Position numbers and translations under genes: made by a program
Notes under the pieces: generated by a model
Databases searched by the model: none
Told to the model about the DNA's origin: nothing
Seen by the model: the letters and a program-made list of their open reading frames with translations, nothing else
Shown here: one piece after another, positions 1-5,685 of the stretch
Position numbering within the stretch: the stretch's first letter is position 1
How the letters are laid out: each line of letters starts with the position of its first letter
Origin: JAWXCB01 sp034440455
GTDB lineage: Bacteria; Bacteroidota; Bacteroidia; Chitinophagales; CAIOSU01
Length of the DNA stretch: 7,311 nt
Direction: 5' to 3'
Assembly (NCBI GenBank): GCA_034440455.1
Contig: JAWXCB010000029.1
Coordinates: 1-7,311 of the forward strand

Positions 1-381
1 CACCGATGCAAACACACAATTTCCAATCCCGTCATACGCGTCACCTTCACTAATGCTTCTGTTTTTGGGCAATACAACCAAAGCATCTTCAAAATCAAAA
101 GGATTCAGCATTTCATAATCCAAATCGAGGTAGATGCCACCCATGCGATACATGATAAGATAGCGAATCACATCTGCGCGCATGATATTGCGTGAAAAGC
201 CTTTGTAAACTGGATAAAAATCAGGAAACTCTTTTTGCACAAATACATCGTTATCCGCATCGGTCCACAATTTATATTTCCAGTCGGGATGCAGTTGCTT
301 TACCTTCTGCTGATATGCTTTCCACTTTTCGGGAATCGCCTCTTCCTTCCATGTTTGATGAATGATTTTGGGAATTTTCAT
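1..381 (-). CDS. Glycosyltransferase with DxD motif (OCH1 / Gly_transf_sug type), 3' end cut by window
   Basis: Only the first 127 residues are in the window; the frame stays open to base 1. The protein starts MKIPKIIHQTWKE, the classic opening of the Gly_transf_sug/capsular-polysaccharide glycosyltransferase family (KIPKxIHQxW). It continues with a RADVIRY segment at about residues 68-74 and GGIYLDLDYE at 81-90. In this family the D86-x-D88 pair coordinates the metal and nucleotide sugar. Such enzymes add a sugar to surface or capsular glycans from the cytoplasmic side; donor and acceptor cannot be read from sequence. The ATG lies 11 bp after the stop of the yhhQ-like gene on the same strand, so the two are probably co-transcribed, although no functional link is evident. 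The family is clear; the specificity is unknown. Confidence 0.88.
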   Translation of the reverse strand, partial: MKIPKIIHQTWKEEAIPEKWKAYQQKVKQLHPDWKYKLWTDADNDVFVQKEFPDFYPVYKGFSRNIMRADVIRYLIMYRMGGIYLDLDYEMLNPFDFEDALVVLPKNRSISEGDAYDGIGNCVFASV

Positions 382-392
382 TGCAACGCTCT

Positions 393-1169
393 TCAACTTG
401 TTTTCAACGCGTAGTCTTTCAACTCTTTAGCGAGGTCATCGCCAATATAGTTGTCAATAATGCCGTGCAGGATATAAATAAGTGGAGTGAGCAGCACCGC
501 CATGGTGAATTTATAAATGTAATTCACCACCCCTACCCCAAGAATCAAAGCGGTAGTCCATCCTTCCTGCCCATAGAATGCGATGAACAGCACCACGTAG
601 CTGTCAATCAGTTGCGACACAACGGTTGAGCCTGTAGCACGCAGCCAGATTTTTTTTTCGCCCGTCATTTTCTTGATACGGTGAAACACGAACACATCCA
701 CTACTTGCCCAACAAGAAATGCGACAATCGAACCGGCAATAATGCGCAAGCCTTGCCCGAATACAACTCCAAACGCATTGTTCATGTCCGAAATTCCCTG
801 ACTCTGTTTTGTTGTAATCCAAAAGTCAGCAGGCTCCACATGGATGACGAGAAAAATCATTGCAAACGCATACGTGATTAATCCCACCGCGAGAAAGGAA
901 AGAAAGCGCACACCGCGCCTGCCATAATATTCATTGATGACATCGGTGAGGATAAACACAAACGGCCAGAGCAACACACCGCAAGTAAGATTGAAGGAAA
1001 GCGGTTGTCCGAAAAAGACCAATGAAAACGGTTCAAAGCCCAGTGTTTTTTCCAACGAAAAAATCTTTACACCAATAAATTCTGCTATCAGCGCATTGGC
1101 GATAAAAAAACCAGCAAGGAAGATGAACAACCTGCTCGCCTTGTTGTGTACAACCTTGATGTTTTCCAT
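393..1169 (-). CDS. yhhQ: Queuosine precursor transporter (YhhQ/VUT family, DUF165)
   Basis: A 258-residue integral membrane protein of the YhhQ/DUF165 family, which in E. coli imports the 7-deazaguanine precursors preQ0/preQ1 for tRNA queuosine. Six or so hydrophobic segments are visible (about 13-36, 45-75, 87-112, 138-163, 182-203 and 206-236). Family hallmarks are TDVINEYYGRRGVR (75-88) and QLIDSYVVLFIAF (186-198). The frame is open further upstream to 1250, but those extra 27 residues are hydrophilic, run through the palindromic promoter region and overlap rnhA. I therefore chose the ATG at 1169 (MENIKVV), the usual N-terminal extent for the family. It is divergent from rnhA and followed after 11 bp by a glycosyltransferase. 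No preQ1-riboswitch leader fits: the -7-like box ends 5 bp before this ATG. Confidence 0.9.
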   Translation of the reverse strand: MENIKVVHNKASRLFIFLAGFFIANALIAEFIGVKIFSLEKTLGFEPFSLVFFGQPLSFNLTCGVLLWPFVFILTDVINEYYGRRGVRFLSFLAVGLITYAFAMIFLVIHVEPADFWITTKQSQGISDMNNAFGVVFGQGLRIIAGSIVAFLVGQVVDVFVFHRIKKMTGEKKIWLRATGSTVVSQLIDSYVVLFIAFYGQEGWTTALILGVGVVNYIYKFTMAVLLTPLIYILHGIIDNYIGDDLAKELKDYALKTS

Positions 1170-1174
1170 GGTTG

Positions 1175-1182
1175 CAAAATAA
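1175..1182 (-). promoter_or_regulatory. Candidate -7 promoter element for the yhhQ-like gene
   Basis: Read on the minus strand the box is TTATTTTG, one mismatch from the Bacteroidetes -7 consensus TAnnTTTG (or TA-n-TTTG with the spacer one base short). It lies 5 bp before the ATG at 1169, so initiation would fall close to the start codon. No well-spaced TTTG -33 element is visible. The call gains support from the mirror-image box in front of rnhA. Confidence 0.4.
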
Positions 1183-1190
1183 TGAATGTC

Positions 1191-1223
1191 ATGGATTCCA
1201 TCATTTGAAGCGATGGAATCCAT
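1191..1223. promoter_or_regulatory. Perfect inverted repeat / paired operator-like palindromes between yhhQ and rnhA
   Basis: ATGGATTCCATC (1191-1202) and GATGGAATCCAT (1212-1223) are exact reverse complements with a 9-bp spacer. Each arm is itself an 11-bp palindrome of the form ATGGA-W-TCCAT (1191-1201 and 1213-1223), with centres 22 bp apart, about two helical turns. That is the layout expected for two dimeric regulator sites on one DNA face. The midpoint (1207) is exactly the midpoint between the two start codons at 1169 and 1245, and each -7-like box begins 8 bp outside the repeat. No regulator gene lies in the window. A transcribed hairpin is less likely, because both predicted start sites lie outside it. 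Confidence 0.6.
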
Positions 1224-1231
1224 ACTTGAAT

Positions 1232-1239
1232 TACTTTTG
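1232..1239 (+). promoter_or_regulatory. Candidate -7 promoter element for rnhA
   Basis: TACTTTTG matches the Bacteroidetes -7 consensus TAnnTTTG at every conserved position. Only five C residues separate it from the rnhA ATG at 1245, so transcription would start at or within a few bases of the start codon. The nearest TTTG that could act as -33 (1204-1207) is 24 bp upstream, longer than the usual ~19-21, and lies inside the palindrome spacer. Confidence 0.5.
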
Positions 1240-1244
1240 CCCCC

Positions 1245-1706
1245 ATGCAAGTAGAAATTTATACTGATGGCGCAGCGCAGGGCAACCCCGGCCCGGGGGG
1301 CTATGGCGTGATTTTAAAATATGGCGACAAGGCAAAAGAACTTTCTGCCGGCTACAAACACACCACCAATAACCGCATGGAACTGATGGCGGTGATTGCA
1401 GGATTGGAATCGCTCAAAAAAGATGAATTGAATGTGCTCATCGTTTCCGATTCAAAGTATGTGATTGATTCAGTGGAAAAAGGCTGGCTGTTTGGCTGGG
1501 TGAAAAAAGATTTCAAAGGAAAAAAGAACAAAGACCTGTGGCTGCGCTTTCTTGATGTATATGAAAAACACAAGGTGAAATTCAAATGGGTAAAGGGACA
1601 CAACAACCATCCTTACAACGAGCGTTGCGATGAACTTGCCGTTGCGGCTGCGCAATCACGCCCCCTCATTCGCGATGAGGGCTTTGAGAGCGGGGCGTTT
1701 AATTAG
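1245..1706 (+). CDS. rnhA: Ribonuclease HI
   Basis: A 153-residue protein that cleaves the RNA strand of RNA-DNA hybrids in the cytoplasm (Okazaki primers, R-loops). All active-site landmarks of bacterial RNase HI are present. D8 lies in YTDGAAQGNPGPGG, E46 in TNNRMELMAV, D69 in VSDSKYV and D129 in NERCDELA, with the catalytic-loop histidine at H119 (WVKGHNNHPYNE). The basic region around residues 86-96 (KKDFKGKKNK) corresponds to the substrate-binding handle. Length is normal for the family, with a short ~15-residue tail after the fold. The ATG at 1245 directly precedes the first beta-strand, so the start is secure. No Shine-Dalgarno sequence is seen (CCCCC precedes the ATG). It is divergent from the yhhQ-like gene and shares its palindromic control region. 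Confidence 0.97.
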   Translation: MQVEIYTDGAAQGNPGPGGYGVILKYGDKAKELSAGYKHTTNNRMELMAVIAGLESLKKDELNVLIVSDSKYVIDSVEKGWLFGWVKKDFKGKKNKDLWLRFLDVYEKHKVKFKWVKGHNNHPYNERCDELAVAAAQSRPLIRDEGFESGAFN

Positions 1707-1768
1707 AATAGGGTAACTGTGACTACAACAAAATAGTAAAATGAATTTTTGAAATCTGATTCGCAAAT

Positions 1769-1792
1769 GTTAAAATAGTTTAACCTTTTTTT
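1769..1792 (+). terminator. Weak Rho-independent terminator candidate downstream of rnhA
   Basis: GTTAAA (1769-1774) and TTTAAC (1779-1784) form a perfect 6-bp stem with a 4-base loop, followed by C and seven T residues (1786-1792). The stem is entirely AT-rich apart from one G-C pair, so it would be a weak terminator. Its position, 62 bp after the rnhA stop and facing minus-strand remnants, is suitable. It overlaps the last codons of the SIR2-like remnant. Confidence 0.3.
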
Positions 1793-2065
1793 CAAGGTAC
1801 ACTTTCAGCCCGCCTCCATGAAACGTCATCCTGTTTCTAAATATTCCGCGATAGCGTCTTTTGCTTTCTCGCCCAATTGAAATACATCAATTTTTAAAGG
1901 AGCGGCCATCCCTTATAATTTTTCCTCGCGAAGTCGGCTTTGAAAAACGCGGATAAACATGGATTTAATTGCTAAATCTTGTGTTGGCAGAGAATATCCG
2001 ATTATTAGCCAATGCTCTGCGATGCGCAGCGTTTCAAATGCGCCTTTCCAAATGGCTTTGACGCC
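1770..2065 (-). pseudogene. C-terminal remnant of a SIR2-like domain protein
   Basis: The minus strand reads KAIWKGAFETLRIAEHW, then LIIGYSLPTQDLAIKSMFIR and FQSRLREEKL, up to a TAA at 1913-1915. The segment AEHWLIIGYSLPxxD is the characteristic C-terminal strand and loop of SIR2-like (sirtuin-fold) proteins. The same frame continues after that stop with LKIDVFQLGEKAKDAIAEYLETG to a TGA at 1826-1828. A one-step frame change then recovers FHGGGLKVYLEKK, ending at 1770; Y/F-x-GGGL is also seen at the end of such proteins. The piece therefore carries one nonsense codon and one frameshift and lacks the whole N-terminal NAD-binding part. The homology call rests on motif recognition only. SIR2-like NADases are common in antiphage systems, but this copy cannot be functional. 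Confidence 0.6.
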
Positions 2066-2234
2066 ATGAAAGCATCTCTGCAATAATTTTGTGATGTTCT
2101 GTTTTTCTGTCTTGTTCGCCAAGGTTTGCGATATTCCATGTAGCAAGTAAAAGTCTGTTCTTGTTTTTGGCAGGAATACTTCTGCCTGGTTTGGTGACGC
2201 GGTAATTTCTGAGCGCGTTGATTAAAGTTTGCAT
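2064..2234 (-). pseudogene. N-terminal remnant of an endonuclease/exonuclease/phosphatase (EEP) family protein
   Basis: Starting at an ATG at 2234, the first ~56 residues contain NRLLLATWNIANLGEQDRK and then HHKIIAEMLSW. The pattern L-(A)TWNIxNLG...IAEMLSWxD is the first strand and helix of EEP-fold nucleases (DNase I/ExoIII-like), where the Asn of TWN is an active-site residue. The similarity stops at about 2064-2067, just before the expected catalytic Glu (QEV). From there the DNA encodes the SIR2-like remnant in another frame, so a deletion has probably joined two genes that had the same orientation. A short chimeric peptide could be made but would lack most of the domain. Confidence 0.6.
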
Positions 2235-2282
2235 TTTGATGCTTTAGGTGTATGTTGGTTTTTCACAGGAGGGCAGAGGATA

Positions 2283-2714
2283 TTATTTGAAATAATTAAA
2301 AATATTTTCGTCTAAATCATTTACCACAATTCCAAGCAATTCATCAATAGATGTATAAGGTTTATAAAGAGCCTTTATTTGAAAAATTTTTTTATTTCCC
2401 TAAACGTATCCTTTCATCAATTGCTTTTTGAGGATCGCCTTTGCCGAGTGAAATTTTTGGAGATTTTGAATAGAAATAAACTATACATGTAGATTGGTTT
2501 GGATGTCTATTAATGCAAATAATATTTCTTTGGCTGTTCCTGACACGTTGTTATTGGTCGGTGTGCTTAATTTGTGTCGAAGCACGGCAACTATCACATC
2601 TGTTTTGGCTATAAGTTGTATATTATCAATATCCTGAACAATCCCGGACTGAGATACTAAATCTTCCCTTCCAGCCACTTTCACTCTAAACTTAGAGCGG
2701 TTCTGAAAATTGAT
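2283..2714 (-). pseudogene. Frameshifted remnant of a TIR-like / DUF4062-like protein
   Basis: Three consecutive minus-strand frames together read as one protein. Frame one (2714-2481) has GREDLVSQSGIVQDID, then LIAKTDVIVAVLRHKLSTPT and NNNVSGTAKEILFALID. Frame two (about 2489-2392) continues IVYFYSKSPKISLGKGDP...DERIRLGK. Frame three (about 2388-2283) gives IKALYKPYTSIDELLGIV...NIFNYFK and a stop. The series W/RED...QDI....aDvivavlr..lgTPT..SGT.kEi..Al....vivYF matches the strand-helix pattern of DUF4062/TIR-like nucleotide-binding domains. The first break is a TAG at 2481-2483, explained by one missing base after LHV. The second falls at a run of seven T (2387-2393). An upstream stop at 2715 removes the expected N-terminal strand. 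Pseudogene is likeliest; a sequencing error at the homopolymer could explain only one break. Confidence 0.5.
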
Positions 2715-3073
2715 TTATACGCACGCATCCTTCATTTATGGTAGTTCTAAAAATTCAAAAAAAGACGAACCAAAAAAACTCAAAGAGAAAACACAAAGTT
2801 CACAAAGCTTTGTTTTTATTTACTTTGTATTTCTTAGTGAAAAATTCCTTGCGTACTTTATGTTAAAAATTAATTTTAAAAACTGCCATTTATTATTTCC
2901 AAATGATTCATAGAAGTGCATTTTATATTTATGTGTCAAATCTAAACTGACTTTTAGCATAAACAAAATAAAATGCAAATATTATTTTCTATGTGAAAAT
3001 ACGTAGAAAAAAGTATTACGTAAAATGATTTAACGCCTTCTGTGTGCTTTGCTACTATTGAGTTATAGCGTTA
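2715..3073. other. AT-rich non-coding stretch between the TIR-like remnant and the MBL gene
   Basis: No open frame here resembles a protein; the one short plus-strand frame (2710-2913) is low-complexity, AT-driven coding. The stretch holds a CACAAAG-type repeat (2764-2860) and a perfect 10-bp inverted repeat TGCATTTTAT/ATAAAATGCA (2917-2926 and 2968-2977). It also has two TACGTA sites (3000-3005, 3017-3022) and a 6-bp TAACGC/GCGTTA pair (3031-3036, 3068-3073) right behind the MBL stop. The last pair lacks a T-run on the minus strand, so it is not a convincing terminator. Confidence 0.5.
2764..2860. repeat. Degenerate palindromic CACAAAG/CTTTGTG intergenic repeat
   Basis: The left half carries serial CAAAG words (CTCAAAGAG, ACACAAAGTT, CACAAAG). 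The right half carries their complements (CTTTGT, ACTTTGTATTTCTTAGTG, CTTGCGTAC). The centre is a perfect 12-bp palindrome ACAAAGCTTTGT (2802-2813). From memory, similar CACAAAG-rich fold-back sequences recur in intergenic DNA of many Bacteroidetes genomes; only this copy is in the window, so dispersal is not shown here. The fold-back is imperfect, with a spacer in the right arm. Confidence 0.45.
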
Positions 3074-4474
3074 TCAGATTCCCTGAAATAACATTACGCT
3101 TTCTAAGTATTCGGGAGTGATTACGTTCCATCCAAGCCGTTTTCGAATATTTTCTGCGTATTCATTCATAATGGCAGGCTCGCCATGAATGGTGAAAGTA
3201 TATTTTGGTTTTTGCTTAAAATTATTCATCCAGCGAAACAATTCGCTTAGGTCGGCATGTCCCGAAAGGCTTGAAACGTATTCTACTCTGCAACGCACAG
3301 GCACGTCATTGCCGAAGATACGGATGTCTTTATCTCCATCGAGAATTTTTCTTCCGCGCGTACCTGCCGCCTGATAGCCGGGAATAAGCAGCGTGTCGTT
3401 TGTTTTTGGAAGGCGATGAAATAGATGATGAATGATTCTTCCGCCTGTCATCATTCCGCTTGCGGAAATTATGATTGCGTTGCTCTTGAGCGTATTAAGA
3501 TGTTGCGACTGTTCTTTGCTTTGGCAGAAGTAAAGCGTTTTTGTTTCTAGCGCATGCGCAAGGTCTGCAGAATCGAAATCCATTTTATGACATTCAGGAT
3601 AGCGAGCGTACAGCGCAGATGCAGAAATCGCCATCGGGCTGTCAATATAAACCGGCACATCAGGTATCAGGTTTTTATCCATCAACTGTCGCACATGATA
3701 TAGAAAAGTTTGCGTTCGCCCTACGGCAAAAGCAGGCACAAGCACTACGCCTTTGCTTGCAAAAGTTTCATTGATGATATTTGAAATCTCTGTATCAAGA
3801 TTCTTAACATCATTCTCACGGTTCCCATACGTTGATTCAACAAACAGCGCGTCAGCTTCAGTAATTGTCGCAGGGTCAAATAGAAAATCCTGGTCGTAGC
3901 GACCGAGGTCGCCTGAGAAAACAATTTTTTTTGTTTCCCTGTCGCCTTGAATATAAATTTCAACAATAGCAGAACCGAGCAAATGTCCCGCATCCTGAAA
4001 TACAATTTCAACGCGCGGATGAATTTTAAATCGCTCTTTGTACCGATAGCGTTTGAGATTTGGAAATACGTCACGCGCGTCTTCTTCAGTATAGAGCGGC
4101 TTGGGTTCCGCATGTTTTGAATAGCCTTTCCTTTTTGCATAACCGGCTTCTTCTTCTTGCAGTTTTGCCGAATCAAGCAGCATGATTTCCATAAGGTCGC
4201 CTGTAGCGCGCGTGCAATAAACGGGTCCTTGAAAACCATTTTTGAATAAGCGCGGCAAATAGGCAGTATGGTCATTGTGCGCGTGGCTTATCACAATAGC
4301 ATGGATGGTTGATGGTTCAACAGGCAGTTTTTCCCAGTTGCGCAACCTGAATTCTTTCATTCCCTGAAACATGCCGCAATCAAGCAGGAAGCGAAACTCG
4401 TCCTCCAGTTCAATCAGATATTTTGAACCGGTGACTGTTTTCGCTCCGCCAAGAAATTTTACGCTTACGTTCAT
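3074..4474 (-). CDS. MBL-fold beta-CASP RNA metallo-hydrolase (CPSF-73/TTHA0252-like)
   Basis: A 466-residue, full-length cytoplasmic zinc-dependent RNase of the beta-CASP group, the family of bacterial TTHA0252 and eukaryotic CPSF-73. All metallo-beta-lactamase motifs are present: HAHNDH (64-69), DAGH (H164) and FSGDLG (D189). The inserted beta-CASP part shows motif A FVESTYG (E213), motif B PAFAVGRTQ (247-255) and the ASGMMTGGR segment (338-346). Motif C follows as SGHADLSEL (H406), then the RNA-specificity C-terminus with IHGEP (429-433). Every metal ligand is kept, so it should be active as an RNA endo- or exonuclease; the substrate is unknown. The ATG at 4474 (MNVSVKFLGGAKTVTGS) is the normal start for the family. 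It lies 56 bp behind the secreted repeat-protein gene on the same strand, without obvious functional link. Confidence 0.95.
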   Translation of the reverse strand: MNVSVKFLGGAKTVTGSKYLIELEDEFRFLLDCGMFQGMKEFRLRNWEKLPVEPSTIHAIVISHAHNDHTAYLPRLFKNGFQGPVYCTRATGDLMEIMLLDSAKLQEEEAGYAKRKGYSKHAEPKPLYTEEDARDVFPNLKRYRYKERFKIHPRVEIVFQDAGHLLGSAIVEIYIQGDRETKKIVFSGDLGRYDQDFLFDPATITEADALFVESTYGNRENDVKNLDTEISNIINETFASKGVVLVPAFAVGRTQTFLYHVRQLMDKNLIPDVPVYIDSPMAISASALYARYPECHKMDFDSADLAHALETKTLYFCQSKEQSQHLNTLKSNAIIISASGMMTGGRIIHHLFHRLPKTNDTLLIPGYQAAGTRGRKILDGDKDIRIFGNDVPVRCRVEYVSSLSGHADLSELFRWMNNFKQKPKYTFTIHGEPAIMNEYAENIRKRLGWNVITPEYLESVMLFQGI

Positions 4475-4494
4475 AAGGCAGTGCTTTGAAAATG

Positions 4495-4505
4495 GAGTGT
4501 TGGGT
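4495..4505 (-). promoter_or_regulatory. Leader motif ACCCAACACTC upstream of the MBL gene
   Basis: On the minus strand the 56-bp leader of the MBL gene contains ACCCAACACTC, 20 bases before the ATG. The identical 11-mer occurs at 6300-6310 before the CDGSH gene. An exact 11-base match between two ~55-bp leaders is unlikely by chance. The function is unknown; it could be a translation-enhancing leader or part of a dispersed repeat. Confidence 0.3.
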
Positions 4506-4530
4506 TATTAAATTCAGCGGGTGTATTTCA

Positions 4531-5634
4531 TTAATACAGTTGCGTTACTACGCCATCACAAAATACGCGCATCGTGCTTTCCACCCGCTGAAAAAGCACG
4601 GAAGTGTTGTTTAAAGAATAATTTTTCACCTGCTCCGATGAAATCTGTTGCAAAGTGCCGTTGATGAATCCCATCAGCCCTCTGTCAAGGTCGGTGAATA
4701 CAACTGCGTTTCTATCTATGGCATAGCTTGCAGGAGTATAAGCTGCAAGCCTTTGCTCTATTCCATCAGAGAACACATGCAGATGGTCATATTGGTCAAA
4801 ATAGACGAGCATGTTGTCCACGATTTCATATTTCTTTGGCGGAATAGGCATCAATTCATAATCATTTCCCTGATAGTTCACCATAAACTTCTTTTCAATA
4901 TCCGTTACATACGCCACCATGTTCTCGCCCACTTCGTAGCTGATGGGCGGCAGGGTTTGCAACCGGATGACTTCACCGCTCTGAAATACCTTGAAGTCGC
5001 CCACAAAATCTACATAAGCTACAACGTTATTATGAATTTTAAAGGAACGCGGAGCAGAGCCGGTTTCGAGCGAAAGGATTTCTCCGTTATAAAAAATATT
5101 ATACTCGTAATTGATGGCTACGAAAGCAACGATATTTTCCGCGCCTGCAAATTGCATTACATTGCGATTGTCATACGTGCGTGTTTCACCGTTGAAAAAA
5201 AGCACGAAGCTGTTCATGAAATCATTAAACGCCACTACGCTGTCGCCATAGGCATACTGTTTGATTTCCTGATGCAGCCTGCCGAGTGCATGCACTTTCT
5301 TTCCATCAAACGCATACATCAGGTCGCCAGGGTTTCTATAGACGAGCAAATGGTCAGTGACATGATATTCCACAGGAGCGAAATCCTGCAGCTTGATGGT
5401 TTGTCCGTTTTGATAAACTTTAAAAGAGAGGGTGAAGTCAGTATAAGCGATGTATTTATTTCCAACCTTGTAAGTATTAATCATTTGGTACTCCTGCTGG
5501 GTGAGCGACTCGTTCTCAAAAACATAAAAGAAATCTTGCCGCGTTTCGCGCGTGTCGCGGAAGGCGGTGAGGCATTGGGAATAAGCTGTGTGCAGCGAGA
5601 GAAGGAGCAGGAAGGAACTTAAAAATCTTTTCAT
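4531..5634 (-). CDS. Secreted protein of ~10 tandem 36-residue repeats, probable beta-propeller-like
   Basis: A 367-residue exported protein that I cannot assign to a named family. It begins MKRFLSSFLLLLSLHTAYS, a Sec signal peptide cleaved near residue 19-20; there is no lipobox. The rest is a tandem array. Repeats start at Y55, Y90, Y127, F162, F198, Y233, Y269, Y304 and Y339, spaced 35-37 residues apart. Each follows the pattern [YF]-x-(5-6)-vvaY-x-D-x(5)-f-x-vf-x-[NDSQ]-G-x(4)-L, with the turn glycine 21-23 residues after the start (G77, G111, G149, G184, G220, G256, G291, G326, G361). A degenerate first unit occupies 20-54 (VFENE in the turn). The alternating hydrophobic pattern suggests beta-strands, as in beta-propellers or WG-repeat proteins, but the consensus is not WD40, NHL, kelch or WG. 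The frame stays open upstream to 5781, but the signal peptide fixes the start at 5634. It has no T9SS tail, so a periplasmic location is plausible. Confidence 0.85.
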   Translation of the reverse strand: MKRFLSSFLLLLSLHTAYSQCLTAFRDTRETRQDFFYVFENESLTQQEYQMINTYKVGNKYIAYTDFTLSFKVYQNGQTIKLQDFAPVEYHVTDHLLVYRNPGDLMYAFDGKKVHALGRLHQEIKQYAYGDSVVAFNDFMNSFVLFFNGETRTYDNRNVMQFAGAENIVAFVAINYEYNIFYNGEILSLETGSAPRSFKIHNNVVAYVDFVGDFKVFQSGEVIRLQTLPPISYEVGENMVAYVTDIEKKFMVNYQGNDYELMPIPPKKYEIVDNMLVYFDQYDHLHVFSDGIEQRLAAYTPASYAIDRNAVVFTDLDRGLMGFINGTLQQISSEQVKNYSLNNTSVLFQRVESTMRVFCDGVVTQLY

Positions 5635-5656
5635 CGAAGCTGTTTGTTGTTTTGAG

Positions 5657-5685
5657 TTGCCAAGATACAAATAAACGCTATTTTG
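5657..5685 (+). promoter_or_regulatory. Candidate promoter for the exported 183-residue protein
   Basis: TATTTTG (5679-5685) resembles the TAnnTTTG -7 box with one spacer base missing, the same variant as at the yhhQ-like gene. A TTG at 5657-5659 lies 19 bp upstream, suitable for a -33 element. Transcription would start about 15-20 bases before the ATG at 5708. Confidence 0.35.
5660..5667 (-). promoter_or_regulatory. Candidate -7 element for the secreted repeat protein
   Basis: On the minus strand TATCTTGG matches TAnnTTTG except in the last two positions (TTG is kept, one base early). It lies 25 bp before the ATG at 5634 and overlaps the divergent promoter candidate. No clear -33 element is seen. 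Confidence 0.25.

Noticed and set aside
1170..1244. preQ1 riboswitch in front of the queuosine-precursor transporter
   Set aside because: No preQ1 aptamer pattern is visible, and the inverted repeat lies upstream of the predicted transcription start.
1170..1250. N-terminal extension of the yhhQ-like protein to 1250
   Set aside because: It would run through the symmetric promoter region, overlap rnhA and add hydrophilic residues not typical of the family.
2764..2860. CRISPR-like array in the CACAAAG-rich segment
   Set aside because: The repeated words are only 5-9 bases, irregularly spaced and arranged as an inverted fold-back, with no spacer-repeat regularity.
2710..2913. Plus-strand open frame of 67 codons in the AT-rich gap
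   Set aside because: Composition is lysine/phenylalanine-rich as expected from AT-rich DNA. It covers the palindromic repeat and has no recognisable motif.
3000..3022. Two TACGTA palindromes 17 bp apart
   Set aside because: Six-base palindromes in AT-rich DNA are too short to support an operator call without further copies.
3745..4275. Second minus-strand open frame (176 codons) within the MBL gene
   Set aside because: It is a shadow frame of the beta-CASP protein, whose motifs are complete in the main frame.
4648..5622. Long plus-strand open frame (324 codons) opposite the secreted repeat-protein gene
   Set aside because: It is antisense to a protein with a clear signal peptide and regular repeats. 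Its own translation shows no domain or signal, and its length follows from the repetitive codon pattern of the opposite strand.
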